Positions 14,697 to 22,786 of a DNA stretch of 51,176 bases are shown here, in pieces. Numbering within the stretch: position 1 is the stretch's first letter; each line of letters begins with the position of its first letter. The notes below the pieces were generated by a model. It ran no database searches. It was not told where the DNA came from and saw nothing but the letters and a program-made list of their open reading frames with translations. Location of the stretch: positions 1-51,176 of the forward strand of contig JAQBRD010000019.1 in the NCBI GenBank assembly GCA_028286665.1. The letters are read 5' to 3'. Source of the DNA: Candidatus Tayloriibacteriota bacterium (lineage in GTDB: Bacteria; Patescibacteriota; Minisyncoccia; Phycocordibacterales; PALSA-1337). The translations under genes were made by a program, and so were the position numbers.

Positions 14697-15833
14697 ATGA
14701 AAAAACAAACGCGGATTTTCTCGGCAATCGTTCTGGTCATTTGCCTTGTCGGCGGTTTCGCATACATCCAGAGAAAGTCTGATGCGGATTCCGGCATTGT
14801 GCGCATCGGCGGCGTATTTGGCTTGAGCGGGGATGTGTCGTCAGTATCATGGGGCGAAGCGGCTCGCAACGGAACACAGCTCGCCATCGATGATATCAAT
14901 GCTCGCGGCGGCATTCGCGGAAAGAAGGTCGAGCTCATCACTGAAGATATGCAGTCTACATCGCGAGGATCGGTCTCCGCGGTTTCGAAGCTCATCAATA
15001 TCGATCATGTCGCCTCTATTGTCGGTCCGACATGGCTCGATGTGTATCAGGGCGCTGCGGATCTTATCGCTGAGAAAAATATCGTGCTTATTTCGCCCGA
15101 TGCGGGGATCGAAGCGGTCAATGGCACGAAAGTGCATAAGAATGTATTCTCTGCATGGTATCGGACAGACGTGAAGGCAAAGCTCATCGCTGAATATATG
15201 GCAAAGCATGGCGTGAAGCGCCTCGCGGTCATGCTTCAGAATGATGCATACTATTCCGATTTCTCGGCGCGTATGAGCAAGTATGCGGCACTGAATGGAA
15301 TCGAAGTTGTTGCGACTGAACTTGTGAATGAGGCAACGACAGATATCCGGACGCCTGCGCTCAAACTCGCTGCCGCAAAGCCTGACGTCATCATCTTTGG
15401 CCTTTATGATGAGAAGACAATCATTAATTTTCTGAATCTGCACAAGGATACCTTCCCAAAGATCGCCCTTTATGGAGATGAATTCGTCCACGATCATTAC
15501 TTCAAGCCTGAGTATCAGAATCTATATGAAATGGCGACATACTTTCATGCTGCGATGCCGGAAAGCGATTTTGTGCAACGGTACAAGAAGCGTTTCGGAA
15601 CTGAACCTGAATTCGGAGCGGGACCAGCATATGATTCTACGATGATCATCGCGAAGATGCTCGAGGATGAAGGCCTTGATTCGAAGGGGTATGACGCATA
15701 TCTACGCTCGCATGAATTCGATACGGTTTCATATGGAAATATGACATTTGATGCGATCGGCGGCGTACAAAGTTCGAACAATCAATTCGACCTGTGGCAG
15801 ATCCGGAATAACAAGGCTATCAAGGTAAACTGA
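14697..15833 (+). CDS. Extracellular ligand-binding protein (branched-chain amino-acid type)
   Basis: 378 residues with an N-terminal hydrophobic segment (about 7-23) that anchors or exports the protein. The mature part follows the Peripla_BP_6 (LivJ-type) pattern: IRIGGVFGLSGD-like start, GTQLAIDDINARGGIRGKKV, then two Rossmann-like lobes. No ABC permease or ATPase gene is nearby, so it is an orphan receptor: it could feed a distant transporter, bind an external ligand for sensing, or scavenge. The divergent winged-helix gene may regulate it. TATGAT lies 11 nt before the ATG. Confidence 0.82.
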   Translation: MKKQTRIFSAIVLVICLVGGFAYIQRKSDADSGIVRIGGVFGLSGDVSSVSWGEAARNGTQLAIDDINARGGIRGKKVELITEDMQSTSRGSVSAVSKLINIDHVASIVGPTWLDVYQGAADLIAEKNIVLISPDAGIEAVNGTKVHKNVFSAWYRTDVKAKLIAEYMAKHGVKRLAVMLQNDAYYSDFSARMSKYAALNGIEVVATELVNEATTDIRTPALKLAAAKPDVIIFGLYDEKTIINFLNLHKDTFPKIALYGDEFVHDHYFKPEYQNLYEMATYFHAAMPESDFVQRYKKRFGTEPEFGAGPAYDSTMIIAKMLEDEGLDSKGYDAYLRSHEFDTVSYGNMTFDAIGGVQSSNNQFDLWQIRNNKAIKVN

Positions 15834-15877
15834 AACTCTGCACCAAATCAGCGCGCTTTGTCGTATACTATATACAT

Positions 15878-16291
15878 ATGACAAAAAGAACGATATATAC
15901 GATTGTTTTTCTGATAGTTGCCGCAATTATCATTATCATCCTCACGGCGACATTCAGGAATCCTTCAGTGGCAAAGCCGACACGCACCACTTCTCAGGGA
16001 TCTGAGACGCTCAATCCTACCGGAGCGACGTCGACCGGAACTGTTTCATCTGAAAAAACCTACACGCTCGCCGACGTCGCGAAGCATAAGTCGCAGACAG
16101 ATTGCTGGACTGCTGTCCGGGGAAGCGTGTATAACCTCTCGCCATTCGTGAACCAGCATCCGGGAGGCGTCGCAAATATCATGAAGATCTGCGGCATCGA
16201 CGGCACAGCGGCATTCGAAGGGCAGCATGGCGGACAGCCTCGTCCTGAGAATGAGCTCGCTTCGCTCAAGATCGGCACGCTCGTGAAATAG
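15878..16291 (+). CDS. Membrane-anchored cytochrome b5-like protein
   Basis: 137 residues: an N-terminal membrane helix (about 7-24), a Ser/Thr-rich linker of about 35 residues, then a cytochrome b5 fold starting YTLADVAKH. The heme-binding HPGG motif has H94 and the second axial His is H117 (FEGQHGG), so heme binding is expected. It would be an electron carrier facing the outside of the membrane; the partner is unknown. TATACT lies 8 nt before the ATG. DoxX follows 40 bp downstream from its own promoter. Confidence 0.88.
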   Translation: MTKRTIYTIVFLIVAAIIIIILTATFRNPSVAKPTRTTSQGSETLNPTGATSTGTVSSEKTYTLADVAKHKSQTDCWTAVRGSVYNLSPFVNQHPGGVANIMKICGIDGTAAFEGQHGGQPRPENELASLKIGTLVK

Positions 16292-16333
16292 CCTGAAAAA
16301 ATTTCGTCCATAATTTCAAAATATAATTCTATG

Positions 16334-16732
16334 ATGACACTCAGTGATCGGCTCAAGGCATCAGCTCCGACAGTCCTGCGCATCGGCGTCGCGCTCGTAT
16401 TCCTCTGGTTCGGATCCCAGCAGCTCATGCATCCCGGCTCATGGCTCGGCTTCATTCCGAAGTCGATCATGGACATTTCAGGCCTGACTGCTCCGACGCT
16501 CGTCGCATTCAACGGCTCATTCGAAATCGTCTTCGGGCTTTGCCTCCTTGCCGGCTTCTTCACCCGGGTTTCTGCGCTCCTCCTCGCGCTTCATATGCTT
16601 GATATTACCTATGTGGTCGGCTATGGAGCGACTGGCGTACGTGATTTCGGGCTGTCGATCGCTGCGGTCGCGGTATTCCTCTATGGCATCGACAAGCTCT
16701 GCCTGGATCGGCGCTTCACGACTCTCGATTAA
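16334..16732 (+). CDS. DoxX-family membrane protein
   Basis: 132 residues with four hydrophobic segments, starting TVLRIGVALVFLWFGSQQLMHP and including the conserved ELxxGLxLLxGFFTR-like segment (IVFGLCLLAGFFTR). DoxX proteins are small membrane proteins tied in various bacteria to thiosulfate/quinone oxidation or redox homeostasis; the role here is unknown. Two ATGs lie in tandem (16331, 16334). I choose 16334 because the TATAAT at 16322-16327 is then exactly 6 nt upstream, the spacing seen at six other genes here. The stop overlaps the NUDIX ATG (TAATG). Confidence 0.8.
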   Translation: MTLSDRLKASAPTVLRIGVALVFLWFGSQQLMHPGSWLGFIPKSIMDISGLTAPTLVAFNGSFEIVFGLCLLAGFFTRVSALLLALHMLDITYVVGYGATGVRDFGLSIAAVAVFLYGIDKLCLDRRFTTLD

Positions 16733-17250
16733 TGAAAATCATACGGATACTGCGGGAACACGACATATTTCCAGAAAGAAGCCCTCGCTCGGACGATAGT
16801 TACCATCTGTCCAGGGAGGCTGTCCGCATCGTGCTTGTCGACTCCGAAAACAGGGTAGCCGTGATTCATTATCCGCCGAATGATGTCCGAGGCGACTGGT
16901 ATGAATTGCCGGGCGGCGGCATCGATGCGTCTGAAACTGCTGAGGAAGCGCTCGTTCGCGAAGCGCTGGAGGAAACAGGATGCGCTATTGTAAGGTGCCA
17001 AGAAATCGGAAGGATAATCGAATACGGCATCCGTCCCGATTCCATGCAGGACAATCATTGCTTCTATGCCGAAGTGAGCGGCGAGAAGGGGAAGCCGCGC
17101 TTTACCGAACAGGAGCGTCAGGAATTCATGCAGGTCGTCTGGCTGACTTTTCCGGCGGCTCATGCTATTATCCTCGATCAGGTTCCGCGGTCGCTCGCCA
17201 ATGCCCGATCGCTCCTCCTGCTCGAACTCGGTCTCAGCATGCTGAAATGA
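16732..17250 (+). CDS. NUDIX hydrolase
   Basis: 172 residues. The NUDIX box is complete: G62-x5-E68-x7-R76-E77-x2-E80-E81-x-G83, within GGGIDASETAEEALVREAL. These enzymes hydrolyse nucleoside diphosphates linked to another group with Mg2+; the substrate here cannot be read from sequence. It overlaps DoxX by one base upstream and the glycosyltransferase by four bases downstream (ATGA), so DoxX, NUDIX and glycosyltransferase form one translationally coupled unit. Confidence 0.9.
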   Translation: MKIIRILREHDIFPERSPRSDDSYHLSREAVRIVLVDSENRVAVIHYPPNDVRGDWYELPGGGIDASETAEEALVREALEETGCAIVRCQEIGRIIEYGIRPDSMQDNHCFYAEVSGEKGKPRFTEQERQEFMQVVWLTFPAAHAIILDQVPRSLANARSLLLLELGLSMLK

Positions 17251-18245
17251 AAGAATATATCGTAGTCATGCCTGCTTATAATGAGGAGAAGCTGATAGCG
17301 GAATCGCTCAGCGGCGTCCTTGCTGCTGCAGAAAGCTGCCGCAGCGATTTTTTCCTGCGGAAGATCATTGTCTGCGTCAACGGCTGCACCGACAATACGG
17401 AGGAAGCGCTCGGCCGTGTCGCTTCGGCAAAGCCGGATCTCTTCAGCATCATACGATCGCCCAAGGGATATGTCGCAGCAATGCATGCGCTTATGGAAAC
17501 TGCAGCGAAGGATTTTCCTGAATGCTTCGTGATCAAGATCGATGCCGACAGCCGCTCTCAGCCGGATTCGTTCGGAATCCTGCTCGCCGGCCTCTCGCGC
17601 AATCCGAGGATTATCGTCGCTGGCGGTTATCCATATCCGAACCGAAAGCGCGGTTCGCGGATGCAAAGCCTGTTCACCGATATCTTTTGGTGCCGATCGT
17701 TCCATCCGATGAGCGAGGTCGCCGTGCGCGATGTGAGCAGATTCCATCCTGCAGACGAGATGGGACAGGACAAGGGAAGCGGCCTGAAGCCCGAATGGAG
17801 AATTCGGTCGAAGATTTATTTTCACGGAAGATTCTTTGCCCTTCGAGCTGGGTCATATTGGCATCTCGAGTCATGCTGCATAGCCGACGACATCTTCTTC
17901 GCGCCCTATATCCTGACAAGATTCGGACCAGGATCGATCAGGATGTATTACGATGCGAGATGCCTGTATGATCCGTACGTCACCTTCAAGCATCATTGGA
18001 AAGTCTATCGGCGGATCAAGGAAGACATCGATCAGCTGAAGGGCGTGCCTGAATATGCCTGGTATCTGAGCGATGCGGCGCTCGAGCTCGATTGGAAGTA
18101 TATCCGTACGCTGCGAGCATCGGTCATTGTCCATTTTGCGCTCTATGCAGTCATTTCGTCGATCGAGAAAATATCCTTCAGATACGTATCGTACCATCCG
18201 TCGCATTGGGAATATGATCATAAGGCAGCGAAGGTACGCGCCTGA
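17247..18245 (+). CDS. Family 2 glycosyltransferase
   Basis: 332 residues from the ATG at 17247, which overlaps the NUDIX stop; the open frame further upstream lies inside the NUDIX gene. The N-terminus YIVVMPAYNEEKLI is the GT2 GT-A fold start, CVNGCTDNTEEAL is the second conserved strand, and KIDADSRSQPDSF holds the DxD metal site. A weakly hydrophobic stretch near 290 may attach to the membrane. It would transfer a sugar from a nucleotide sugar to a lipid, protein or glycan; acceptor unknown. Confidence 0.85.
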   Translation: MKEYIVVMPAYNEEKLIAESLSGVLAAAESCRSDFFLRKIIVCVNGCTDNTEEALGRVASAKPDLFSIIRSPKGYVAAMHALMETAAKDFPECFVIKIDADSRSQPDSFGILLAGLSRNPRIIVAGGYPYPNRKRGSRMQSLFTDIFWCRSFHPMSEVAVRDVSRFHPADEMGQDKGSGLKPEWRIRSKIYFHGRFFALRAGSYWHLESCCIADDIFFAPYILTRFGPGSIRMYYDARCLYDPYVTFKHHWKVYRRIKEDIDQLKGVPEYAWYLSDAALELDWKYIRTLRASVIVHFALYAVISSIEKISFRYVSYHPSHWEYDHKAAKVRA

Positions 18246-18281
18246 GACTGAATCCAGGCACTTTTATATTTGGCTGAAGCA

Positions 18282-18290
18282 TGCTATAAT
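18282..18290 (+). promoter_or_regulatory. Extended -10 promoter of the cold-shock gene
   Basis: TGC-TATAAT with the hexamer at 18285-18290; no good -35. The predicted leader of about 44 nt is rich in A and has a run of eight A just before the ATG. Confidence 0.6.
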
Positions 18291-18340
18291 GATCTGACAA
18301 AGAAACGGAGTCGGGTTTCTGAAAAAATAATAAAAAAAAC

Positions 18341-18538
18341 ATGACAGGAACTATCAAAACTCTTACTGAAAAAGGATTCGGATTCATTGCTCGCGAAGGC
18401 GAGACAAAGGACCTTTTCTTCCATTCAAAGGATCTTAGCGGCGTAATGTACGATGCGCTCAAGGTTGGCGATGTCCTCAATTTCGAAGTCGCAGACGGAG
18501 AAAAGGGACCATGCGCGAAGAATGTAACACGTGCATAA
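18341..18538 (+). CDS. Cold-shock-domain protein
   Basis: 65 residues, the standard single cold-shock domain. RNP1-like KGFGFIAREG and RNP2-like LFFHSKDL are present; the first KxW position is KTLTEKGFGF, so the usual Trp is lost. Such proteins bind single-stranded RNA or DNA and melt RNA structure in the cytoplasm. It is monocistronic: its own extended -10 promoter, a short A-rich leader, and a terminator 38 bp after the stop. Confidence 0.93.
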   Translation: MTGTIKTLTEKGFGFIAREGETKDLFFHSKDLSGVMYDALKVGDVLNFEVADGEKGPCAKNVTRA

Positions 18539-18576
18539 TTATCGTTAATTCGATAATGAAGCGCAGTTGGCAGAAG

Positions 18577-18603
18577 GCCTCCCTAGCAATACGGAGGCTT
18601 TTT
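18577..18603 (+). terminator. Terminator of the cold-shock gene
   Basis: GCCTCC (18577-18582) pairs with GGAGGC (18593-18598), followed by TTTTT. It insulates uvrB. Confidence 0.75.
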
Positions 18604-18630
18604 GCTATGATGGGGATATAGACCAATCAC

Positions 18631-20811
18631 ATGCCGCTTTTCAAACTCAACTCACAATTCGAACCAGCCGGCGACCAGCCGAAGGCCATCGAGGGCCTCA
18701 AAGAGGGCCTGAAGAAAGGCATGCGCCATCAGACGCTCCTCGGAGTCACTGGTTCCGGAAAGACCTTCACCGCGGCGAACATCATCGCTGCGCATGATAA
18801 GCCGACGCTCGTCATCGCGCACAACAAGACGCTCGCCGCGCAGCTCGCCCAGGAATATCGGGAATTTTTTCCTGAGAACGCCGTGCATTATTTCGTCTCA
18901 TACTACGACTACTATCAGCCGGAAGCGTACATGCCGGTCACTGATACCTATATCGAAAAGGAGGCGATGATCAACGAGGAGATCGAGCGACTGCGTCATG
19001 CCTCGACGCAGGCGTTGCTTACGCGCCGCGATGTCATCATCGTCGCATCTGTTTCATGCATCTACGGCTTGGGAAGTCCCGTCGAATACGAGAAGGTGAA
19101 TATGAAGCTCGCGAAGGGCATGGAGCTCGCTCGCAATGAGCTCATCCGCCGGCTCGTCGACGTGCATTTCGAGCGCACCACTGCGGACCTCGAGTCTGGC
19201 CAATTCCGCGCTATCGGCAACAATATCGAGATCATGCCGGTCAACGAGCACACGGTCTTCCGTCTCGAATACGAAGGCTCGACGATCGCGCGCATCCTCG
19301 AGATCGATCCGGTCACTCGGGCGTATCGCGTCACGAAAGAGAATCAGCAGAATCCTGATCAGTTCGGTCCTGGCGAACGCGAGGCCGTCTTCATCTTCCC
19401 AGCGAAGCATTTCATCAGCAACGACGAGCAGTCTGAGCGCGCTTTCAAGACGATCAAGGCCGAGCTCGAGTCGCGCCTCGAAGAGCTCGCGAAGGCTGGC
19501 AAGAATCTCGAAGCCGAGCGCCTCAAGCGCCGGGTCCGATATGACCTCGCCCTCATCAAGGAAGTCGGCTACTGCAACGGCATCGAGAACTACTCGCGGC
19601 ATTTCTCCGGCAAGCTTCCGGGCGAAGCTCCCGATACGCTCCTTGCATACTTCCCGCGCAAGGCTGACGGCACGCCGGATTTCCTCACGGTCATCGACGA
19701 GTCGCATGTGACGGTTCCGCAGATCGGCGGCATGTTCGCCGGCGATGCGTCGCGCAAGCAGACGCTCATCGAGTACGGTTTCAGGCTGCCTTCCGCCCGC
19801 GACAATCGCCCCCTGAAATTCGACGAATTCGAAGCTCGCGTCGGCCAGATCATCTACACCTCGGCTACCCCTGGCAAATATGAATTCGAGAACAGCAAGC
19901 CTCCGAAAGGCCAGATCGTCGAGCAGGTCATCCGTCCGACCGGTCTCATCGATCCAGTCATTGAAATAAAGCCCGTAGTGGAAGCAGGCAAATACCCTGG
20001 CCAGATCTTCGATTTCATCGAGGAAGCAGCGAAAGTCATCAAGCGAGGCGAGCGCGCCATCGCCACGACGCTCACGAAGAAGATGGCCGAAGACCTTTCG
20101 GAATATCTGAAAGAGAAGGGCATGAAAGCTGAATACCTCCACAGCGATATCAAGACGATCGACCGCATCACCATCCTCACGGAATTCCGCCGAGGAAAGT
20201 TCGACGTGCTCATCGGCGTGAACTTGCTCCGAGAAGGCCTCGATCTTCCCGAGGTTTCGCTCATCGGCATCCTCGACGCGGACAAGGAAGGCTTCCTCCG
20301 TTCCGAGACGTCGCTCATCCAAACGATCGGCCGTGCGGCCCGCAATGTCTTCGGCCGCGTCATCCTCTATGCCGACATCATGACCGGATCGATGGAGCGA
20401 GCTATTGCTGAAACCAACCGCCGCCGCGCCATCCAGGTCGCATATAATACGAAGCACGGCATCACCCCGAAGACGATCATCAAGAAGATCCACGACATTA
20501 CCGATCAGCTTCGCAGCGATCATGACAAGGCCGTGCATGAGCTCCTGAAAGTCGACGACAATCTTTTCAGCGTCGATCCGAAGAAAGTATTCAAGATGAA
20601 GGAAAAAGAAATGGAGGAAGCGGTAAAGCAGCTCGACTTCGAGACGGCGGCGATCATCCGCGATGAGATCGCCGCGCTCAAGGAGCGCCTTGAGAAAGGA
20701 GCGAAGGCTGCAAAGAAAGAAGAGCATAAAAAGAAGACCGGCAAGACATCCGAAGCGCACAAGGAAAGCCTGAAAGAATTCCAGGAGGAGTCAAAGAAGC
20801 GCGGGAAGTAG
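18631..20811 (+). CDS. uvrB: Excinuclease ABC subunit B
   Basis: UvrB is the damage-verifying helicase-like subunit of nucleotide excision repair. The 726-residue product begins MPLFKLNSQFEPAGDQPKAI, has the Walker A GVTGSGKTF near residue 37, the beta-hairpin YYDYYQPEAY near residue 93, motif VI-like QTIGRAARN, and a C-terminal UVR motif (QLDFETAAIIRDEIAALKE) that recruits UvrC. A Lys/Glu-rich tail of about 40 residues follows the UVR motif. All parts are present, so it should be functional. uvrA and uvrC lie 4 and 12 kb downstream on the same strand, each with its own promoter. No LexA-type box was recognised upstream. Confidence 0.97.
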   Translation: MPLFKLNSQFEPAGDQPKAIEGLKEGLKKGMRHQTLLGVTGSGKTFTAANIIAAHDKPTLVIAHNKTLAAQLAQEYREFFPENAVHYFVSYYDYYQPEAYMPVTDTYIEKEAMINEEIERLRHASTQALLTRRDVIIVASVSCIYGLGSPVEYEKVNMKLAKGMELARNELIRRLVDVHFERTTADLESGQFRAIGNNIEIMPVNEHTVFRLEYEGSTIARILEIDPVTRAYRVTKENQQNPDQFGPGEREAVFIFPAKHFISNDEQSERAFKTIKAELESRLEELAKAGKNLEAERLKRRVRYDLALIKEVGYCNGIENYSRHFSGKLPGEAPDTLLAYFPRKADGTPDFLTVIDESHVTVPQIGGMFAGDASRKQTLIEYGFRLPSARDNRPLKFDEFEARVGQIIYTSATPGKYEFENSKPPKGQIVEQVIRPTGLIDPVIEIKPVVEAGKYPGQIFDFIEEAAKVIKRGERAIATTLTKKMAEDLSEYLKEKGMKAEYLHSDIKTIDRITILTEFRRGKFDVLIGVNLLREGLDLPEVSLIGILDADKEGFLRSETSLIQTIGRAARNVFGRVILYADIMTGSMERAIAETNRRRAIQVAYNTKHGITPKTIIKKIHDITDQLRSDHDKAVHELLKVDDNLFSVDPKKVFKMKEKEMEEAVKQLDFETAAIIRDEIAALKERLEKGAKAAKKEEHKKKTGKTSEAHKESLKEFQEESKKRGK

Positions 20812-20831
20812 TGCAGGAGTGAAATAGAAAA

Positions 20832-20874
20832 GACCGCTCGGTGTTCGTGCAGATTGCGCGAAGCCGTGGCGGTC
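20832..20874. terminator. Weak inverted repeat between convergent genes
   Basis: GACCGC (20832-20837) and GCGGTC (20869-20874) could pair across a 31-nt loop between the ends of uvrB and the lipoprotein gene. There is no T-run, so the terminator call is weak. Confidence 0.25.
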
Positions 20875-20902
20875 CATCCTTGTCCGTCTTTCAGGATCCT
20901 AC

Positions 20903-21661
20903 TTAATTTCCTCCGGTATCGAGTTCGCCAGTCAGCCGCGACCTTGCTTTCGTCGCAGGCTTGCAGCTTGTCGAGTAGTGTTTGTCTGGTCCGAAACGTA
21001 TCGTATCGACCCTGCTTCTGATCACTCGGCTGTCGTTCTGCCATACTTCACTTTCAATCGGTCCGACGCTGAATACTGGCGGTCCTTCGTAGACTGGCAC
21101 CCGAACTGGCACTCGAACATAGTTCGTGACGATCCGTTCGGTGGTAACGAAGTTGGTTATCGTGTTCACGATCGGAACGCTGTTCTGGTTCACCGTTGCT
21201 GGCGCCGGCGCCGGCAATACGTGCGGCTTCGGGTAGTCGTCGTCTTGAAGCAGGAAGTAGTTGATCGACGGCTTGACGCTTGTCGCAAGCGACTTGTCGA
21301 TGCCGACCGAGAATCCGCCTGCTATTCCGCCGACGACCGCGAGCACTGCGCCGCCTTCAGTCATCATCCTGCCGTCTGTGAGGCATACGATGTCTCTATT
21401 GCACGTCCTTCCGATTTCATCTTGGAAATGAAGATGGATCGTATGGTCGCGATTGCGGACGGTGGTGAACGTATACGTATATGGCATGAGATGCCACTCC
21501 GATTCTTCATTCACTCGAACCCACCCTACGGGTTTCGAGTTGATCGCGATCCGTCGGGTCCATCCGTCACTCAATAATTGGCATCCGATTTCTCCGAACG
21601 CCAATACCAGACTGAGGCATGCAAGAATGAGTGTCTTGCCGGCCGTTAGCTTTTTTTTCAT
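20903..21661 (-). CDS. Putative lipoprotein of unknown function
   Basis: 252 residues from the ATG at 21661, chosen because GGAG lies 7 nt upstream and because the protein then begins with a classic signal: MKKKLTAGKTL, a hydrophobic core, and Cys in a lipobox-like GEIGC near residue 27. An early beta-rich part (NSKPVGWVRVNEESEW) resembles PEGA/beta-sandwich modules, a Gly/Ala-rich hydrophobic hairpin lies near 110, then come Pro-rich and Val/Thr-rich stretches (RVPVRVPVYEGPP). A strong TTGACT-17-TATAAT promoter is present. Plus-strand frames across it have unnatural composition. Function unknown. Confidence 0.6.
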   Translation of the reverse strand: MKKKLTAGKTLILACLSLVLAFGEIGCQLLSDGWTRRIAINSKPVGWVRVNEESEWHLMPYTYTFTTVRNRDHTIHLHFQDEIGRTCNRDIVCLTDGRMMTEGGAVLAVVGGIAGGFSVGIDKSLATSVKPSINYFLLQDDDYPKPHVLPAPAPATVNQNSVPIVNTITNFVTTERIVTNYVRVPVRVPVYEGPPVFSVGPIESEVWQNDSRVIRSRVDTIRFGPDKHYSTSCKPATKARSRLTGELDTGGN

Positions 21662-21771
21662 AATGTTACTCCATGCTTCATGCGGGACAAGACGCATGAA
21701 GGCTTTTGTTTCGTTTTCAAGTTGCTGTTGCCTGTTGCTGCGTCGTTTCGCTACTTCATTGTCCAGGTTGC

Positions 21772-21800
21772 ATTATATCTCAATTATATAGTAAAGTCAA
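21772..21800 (-). promoter_or_regulatory. Promoter of the lipoprotein gene
   Basis: Minus strand: TTGACT (21800-21795), 17-bp spacer, TATAAT (21777-21772). Predicted leader of about 100 nt. Confidence 0.7.
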
Positions 21801-21849
21801 TAGCATCTCTGGAGTAGGATCGCAGCTGCAAAGGGCTTATAATAAGGCC

Positions 21850-22665
21850 ATGAACGATGGAAAAATCATCCTGATCACCGAAGACGATTCAGGCCTCGGC
21901 GGTGCCATACTCGAACGGCTGAAACAGTCCGGGCATCATCCGCATGTGATCCGCGACGGAGCGGCAGCGCTCCAGGAGATGAAGGAAATCAAGCCTTCGC
22001 TCGTGGTCATCGACGCCGCGCTCGCGCCGAGGGGCGGCTATGAGGTCCTCGAGGCGAAGAACAAAGACGCTTCGATCGCTCGGATTCCCGTCATCCTGTT
22101 TTCAAGATCATCGGTGCCGGTCGACGGCAGGCGCGCCGCAAGTCTCGGCGTGCGCGAATACATAGAAGCCGCGCCTGCCGATGCAGTTGCGGTGATGAAG
22201 GCGGTTGATCGCCACTATCAGCCGACGCCTGTTTCTGTCGCAGCAGCTGCGGCCGGCGCTGCTGCGAATGCTTCAGGAAAAAAGCCGTCGGCGCTTTCCG
22301 GCGTGACCGTGCTCTGGGTCGAAGACGATCGATTCCTCGCCAATATCCTCGTCAGGAAGTTCGTTTCAGTCGGATGCGATATTGTCAGGCTCAAGAGCGG
22401 AGAAGAGGCTTTCGCCTATCTCGAAAATCACGTGCCGAAGCTCGTGCTGCTCGATCTGCTCCTTCCAGGCATGACAGGATTCGATATTCTCCAGAAGATG
22501 CGCATGGATCCGGCGCTCCGGAATATTCCCGTGATCATCCTTTCGAATACGAGCCAGGCGATCGATCTCGAGCGGGCAAAGATGCTCGGAGCCCAGCGTT
22601 TCCTCGTTAAAGCATCGACGTCCATCGATGAGATCATCCGGGAAGGCGAAACTCTTGTGCGGTAG
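21850..22665 (+). CDS. Tandem receiver-domain protein
   Basis: 271 residues from the ATG at 21850; the longer frame from 21706 is rejected because TATAAT (21838-21843) ends exactly 6 nt before this ATG. Two CheY-like domains are joined by an Ala-rich linker (about 125-150). Domain 1 (ILITEDDSG, VVIDAALAPRGG) keeps the acid pocket and the Asp but lacks the usual Lys. Domain 2 is canonical: VLWVEDDRF, phospho-Asp in LLDLLLPGMTG, Thr/Ser in LSNTS, Lys in FLVKAS. No output domain and no histidine kinase nearby, so it probably acts by protein-protein contact. Confidence 0.85.
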   Translation: MNDGKIILITEDDSGLGGAILERLKQSGHHPHVIRDGAAALQEMKEIKPSLVVIDAALAPRGGYEVLEAKNKDASIARIPVILFSRSSVPVDGRRAASLGVREYIEAAPADAVAVMKAVDRHYQPTPVSVAAAAAGAAANASGKKPSALSGVTVLWVEDDRFLANILVRKFVSVGCDIVRLKSGEEAFAYLENHVPKLVLLDLLLPGMTGFDILQKMRMDPALRNIPVIILSNTSQAIDLERAKMLGAQRFLVKASTSIDEIIREGETLVR

Positions 22666-22674
22666 CCGGACTGC

Positions 22675-22683
22675 TGGTATAGT
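22675..22683 (+). promoter_or_regulatory. Extended -10 promoter of uvrA
   Basis: TGG-TATAGT (hexamer 22678-22683). The predicted start near 22690 gives a leader of about 97 nt, long for this window. Confidence 0.5.
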
Positions 22684-22704
22684 ATTGCTTCATCCATAGA
22701 TGCC

Positions 22705-22742
22705 CCCATAGACCGCTCGAGCGGCGTTTCGTGCTATATGGG
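22705..22742 (+). promoter_or_regulatory. Hairpin in the uvrA leader
   Basis: The outer stem CCCATA/TATGGG (22705-22710 with 22737-22742) encloses the 12-bp perfect palindrome CCGCTCGAGCGG (22713-22724). It could be an RNA hairpin in the leader or a dimer-binding site just after the promoter. A three-codon ATG-CCC-CCA-TAG frame starts at 22700. Confidence 0.4.
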
Positions 22743-22786
22743 ATCTGCAATAACGCCCGCGCATTCGGCGGCATACAACAACACAT

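Noticed and set aside
19054-20760. 568-codon minus-strand open frame across uvrB
   Set aside because: Antisense shadow of a well-conserved uvrB; same unnatural acidic/Arg/Leu composition.
20978-21577. 199-codon plus-strand frame opposite the lipoprotein gene
   Set aside because: The minus frame has a signal peptide, lipobox-like Cys, Shine-Dalgarno and strong promoter; the plus frame has none.
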